Positions 62,482-64,000 of a DNA stretch of 64,000 nt are shown piece after piece. The first letter of the stretch is position 1. Each line of letters starts with the position of its first letter. Both the position numbers and the translations under genes were made by a program. The notes under the pieces are model-generated. The model was not told the DNA's origin, ran no database searches, and was given only the letters and a program-made list of their open reading frames with translations. This stretch comes from Petrosia ficiformis (lineage: Eukaryota; Porifera; Demospongiae; Haplosclerida; Petrosiidae). Location of the stretch: positions 2,254,501-2,318,500 of the forward strand of contig OX345648.1 of assembly GCA_947044365.1 (NCBI GenBank), given 5' to 3'.

Positions 62482-62554
62482 GGATCAGCTAGGGTTTGAA
62501 CACAGGACCTTCTGATTGCTAGTCAGATGCTCTATCATCTGAACTACTGGAGCC
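62482..62554 (-). pseudogene. tRNA-like sequence (AGC anticodon position), degenerate
   Basis: 73 nt with D arm, a CTAGCAA anticodon loop (AGC, Ala) and a GTTCAAAC T loop (B-box like). Several acceptor-stem pairs (3:70, 6:67, 7:66) and one T-stem pair do not form. Confidence 0.5.
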
Positions 62555-62726
62555 AGGTTGAGGAAGAGCATTTCATACTGCTATGTATGTCCAGTTCTGA
62601 GGAATTGGTCTTACCAGTAGACTTCGAAAGTTCAAACTGAACATGCATAGCAGTTGTCCTGTAGTGGTATTTGCCTGGCCCTTTAAATAGTAGACATTTT
62701 TTCTTTGACATGTTCTTCCTTAACTT

Positions 62727-62797
62727 GGCTCCAGTAGCTCAGATGATAGAGCATCTGACTAGCATCAGAAGGTCCTGGGTTCATACCCAGAGTTTTT
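62727..62797 (+). pseudogene. tRNA-like sequence with six-base anticodon loop
   Basis: Same A-box region as the minus copy, but the loop reads CTAGCA (one base short) and the T loop is GTTCATAC. The acceptor 3' strand is replaced by AGTTTTT. Not a functional tRNA. Confidence 0.5.
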
Positions 62798-63245
62798 CTA
62801 GACATATGTCTCTCTCTTTATTTCCTCGTCTTACCACATAGTCATTTAATTGAAATACTTCACATTTTTATAGCAAATATGGGGGACAGTGACCTTACTG
62901 CCATTCCTACTCCTCTGTCTATTCCAGTATACAATAGTCTGGTGTTTGCCATCCAATTTGCATACATATGCAAGCACATCTGGATGAGATGCAATTGAGA
63001 TGAGATGCAATTGAGATGACCGGGGCTAAGTGTATATTGTAGTGTACTCATACACTAATTCTTCCTACATATATACCATGATGATTTGATATAACTTTAG
63101 CACTGTAAAAACGAACTGGTTACTTTAACCCTATTTGGTTACAGGAGTTTCAATGCTGAATATTGATATACTTGTGAGGTATAAATTATTGTAAATTTTT
63201 TCAATTATCTGTGGAGAACAAAGTTATCTGTTGAACAAGATATAT

Positions 63246-63678
63246 AGAGAAAAAAACATCCCTATATTTGCTTTGTGATGACTATGTATTAAGCATTGCT
63301 GATGGCACTAGTGTCTCTACCTTTCTGTGTACTCCTGGGGCCTGAAGACGTAAGTGTAAGCCTAATTGCAGTCTAAATACACAGATGTCTGATGAACTGA
63401 CTGAGGTACTCCTTCAAGGTTCTAAATGATGACTTCCTCGTGTCTGAAACTCAACAACTTATCATACTTACTTGTTAAAGATTCTTGCATAATATCTATA
63501 CTGTTTCTCTGCTATATACAACAGTTATTAGCAGTTTTACATCCATTCTGAATCTTCCTGGCTGGTCTGTAGCTCAAACGCGCGTTCTTTTACGCGCCAC
63601 GCCCATTAATTGACCGAGCCCCCCCCCCCGGGAATGACGCAACTTCCTTAACTACGTATAGTCGCGCAAGTGACACAA

Positions 63679-63726
<48 letters not shown>

Positions 63727-63775
63727 TAAACCCCGTGGAAAGCAATTATAGGGATGGCCCTACGGGCCATAAAAA
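63246..63775 (+). mobile_element. Single copy of the CATCCCTATGATTGCTTT-family element
   Basis: Runs from AGAGAAAAAAACATCCCTAT to AAAGCAATTATAGGGATGGCC and GGGCCAT, so its ends are inverted repeats. It contains the same ACGCGCGTTCTTTTACGCGC, C-run and TA-run blocks as 40884-41850. The (TA)n part is 63678-63722. This is the reference layout for that family. Confidence 0.65.
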
Positions 63776-63829
63776 TTCCACAATTTTGTACTAAACAAAT
63801 AACTAATAGCAAATAGAATTTTGTGTGTA

Positions 63830-63864
63830 TATAAATAAATATATATACATGTATATATATATTA

Positions 63865-63927
<63 letters not shown>
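63830..63927. repeat. (TA)n / TATATATTA microsatellite
   Basis: Long, nearly pure TA tract near the right edge. The remaining bases to 64000 are unassigned. Confidence 0.8.
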
Positions 63928-63929
<2 letters not shown>

Positions 63930-64000
63930 ATAGTTAACAGAAACATCAAAGAGCCGACGGGGCGTATATATGGCATATATCCCCGACCACAGGGCAGTTA

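Larger units (their letters stand above)
62461..62810. mobile_element. Head-to-head pair of tRNA-derived sequences (SINE-like inverted repeat)
   Basis: Left copy 62482-62554 (minus) and right copy 62727-62797 (plus) both start GGCTCCAGTAG(T/C)TCAGATGATAGAGCATC. Homology continues outside the tRNA part: TTTTTC(T/C)(A/G)GA-CAT(A/G)TGTCT follows each, and CTTCCT(C/T)AAC precedes each. The 172-bp spacer has no ORF. Shared 3' tails point to a tRNA-derived SINE rather than two working tRNA genes. Confidence 0.55.

Noticed and set aside
62482..62797. Two functional tRNA-Ala genes
   Set aside because: Acceptor and T stems are broken, one anticodon loop is a base short, and both share non-tRNA tails.

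Overview
This is a eukaryotic nuclear window, AT-rich, with short introns (GT-AG), many small inverted-repeat elements and animal gene families. An inositol-trisphosphate-receptor (ITPR)-like channel gene, a canopy/CNPY gene, sponge-type Ty3/Gypsy elements and decayed remains of a beta-helix/multi-TM membrane protein common in sponges together suggest a demosponge such as Amphimedon queenslandica. The species is inferred; no search was run.

Positions 356-48962 (+) hold one very exon-rich ITPR-like gene whose 5' end lies left of the window. Its exons fall into five blocks. Unit A has 11 exons (356-12746, 490 codons). Unit B has the same 11 exons duplicated (14549-25058, 503 codons). A single-copy stretch follows (25199-29046), then a second copy of the last exons of that stretch (35881-36326), then the RIH-associated tail, membrane channel and C-terminal zinc-finger-like end (37801-48962). 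All junction phases that I worked out by hand are compatible, so the duplicated blocks could be spliced in frame. The aligned pore segment lacks the GGGVGD selectivity filter of true IP3 receptors.

The introns of this gene hold many mobile elements. An old, frameshifted Ty3/Gypsy copy lies antisense in unit A (5848-10449, itself carrying a small TIR element in one LTR). A young, intact Gypsy lies antisense in unit B (18585-23939), with LTRs identical by eye, a -1 frameshift signal, and an insertion point six bases from a splice acceptor. The standout is a 2641-bp element at 31501-34141: two mirror-image ~1267-bp arms, each carrying the same C-terminal part of a DDE integrase gene, a 107-bp spacer and an exact 7-bp target-site duplication. 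Two further loci (40884-41850 and 50993-52139) are small elements that inserted into copies of themselves in the opposite orientation.

The right end (49-64 kb) holds decayed remains of a multi-TM receptor, a four-exon CNPY2-like gene on the minus strand (55672-59050), and, divergently transcribed 433 bp away, a single-coding-exon gene for a protein with two subtilisin-like domains (59484-62252). The first of those domains has lost catalytic residues and the second keeps them all. A head-to-head pair of tRNA-derived sequences and more TIR repeats fill the last 1.7 kb.
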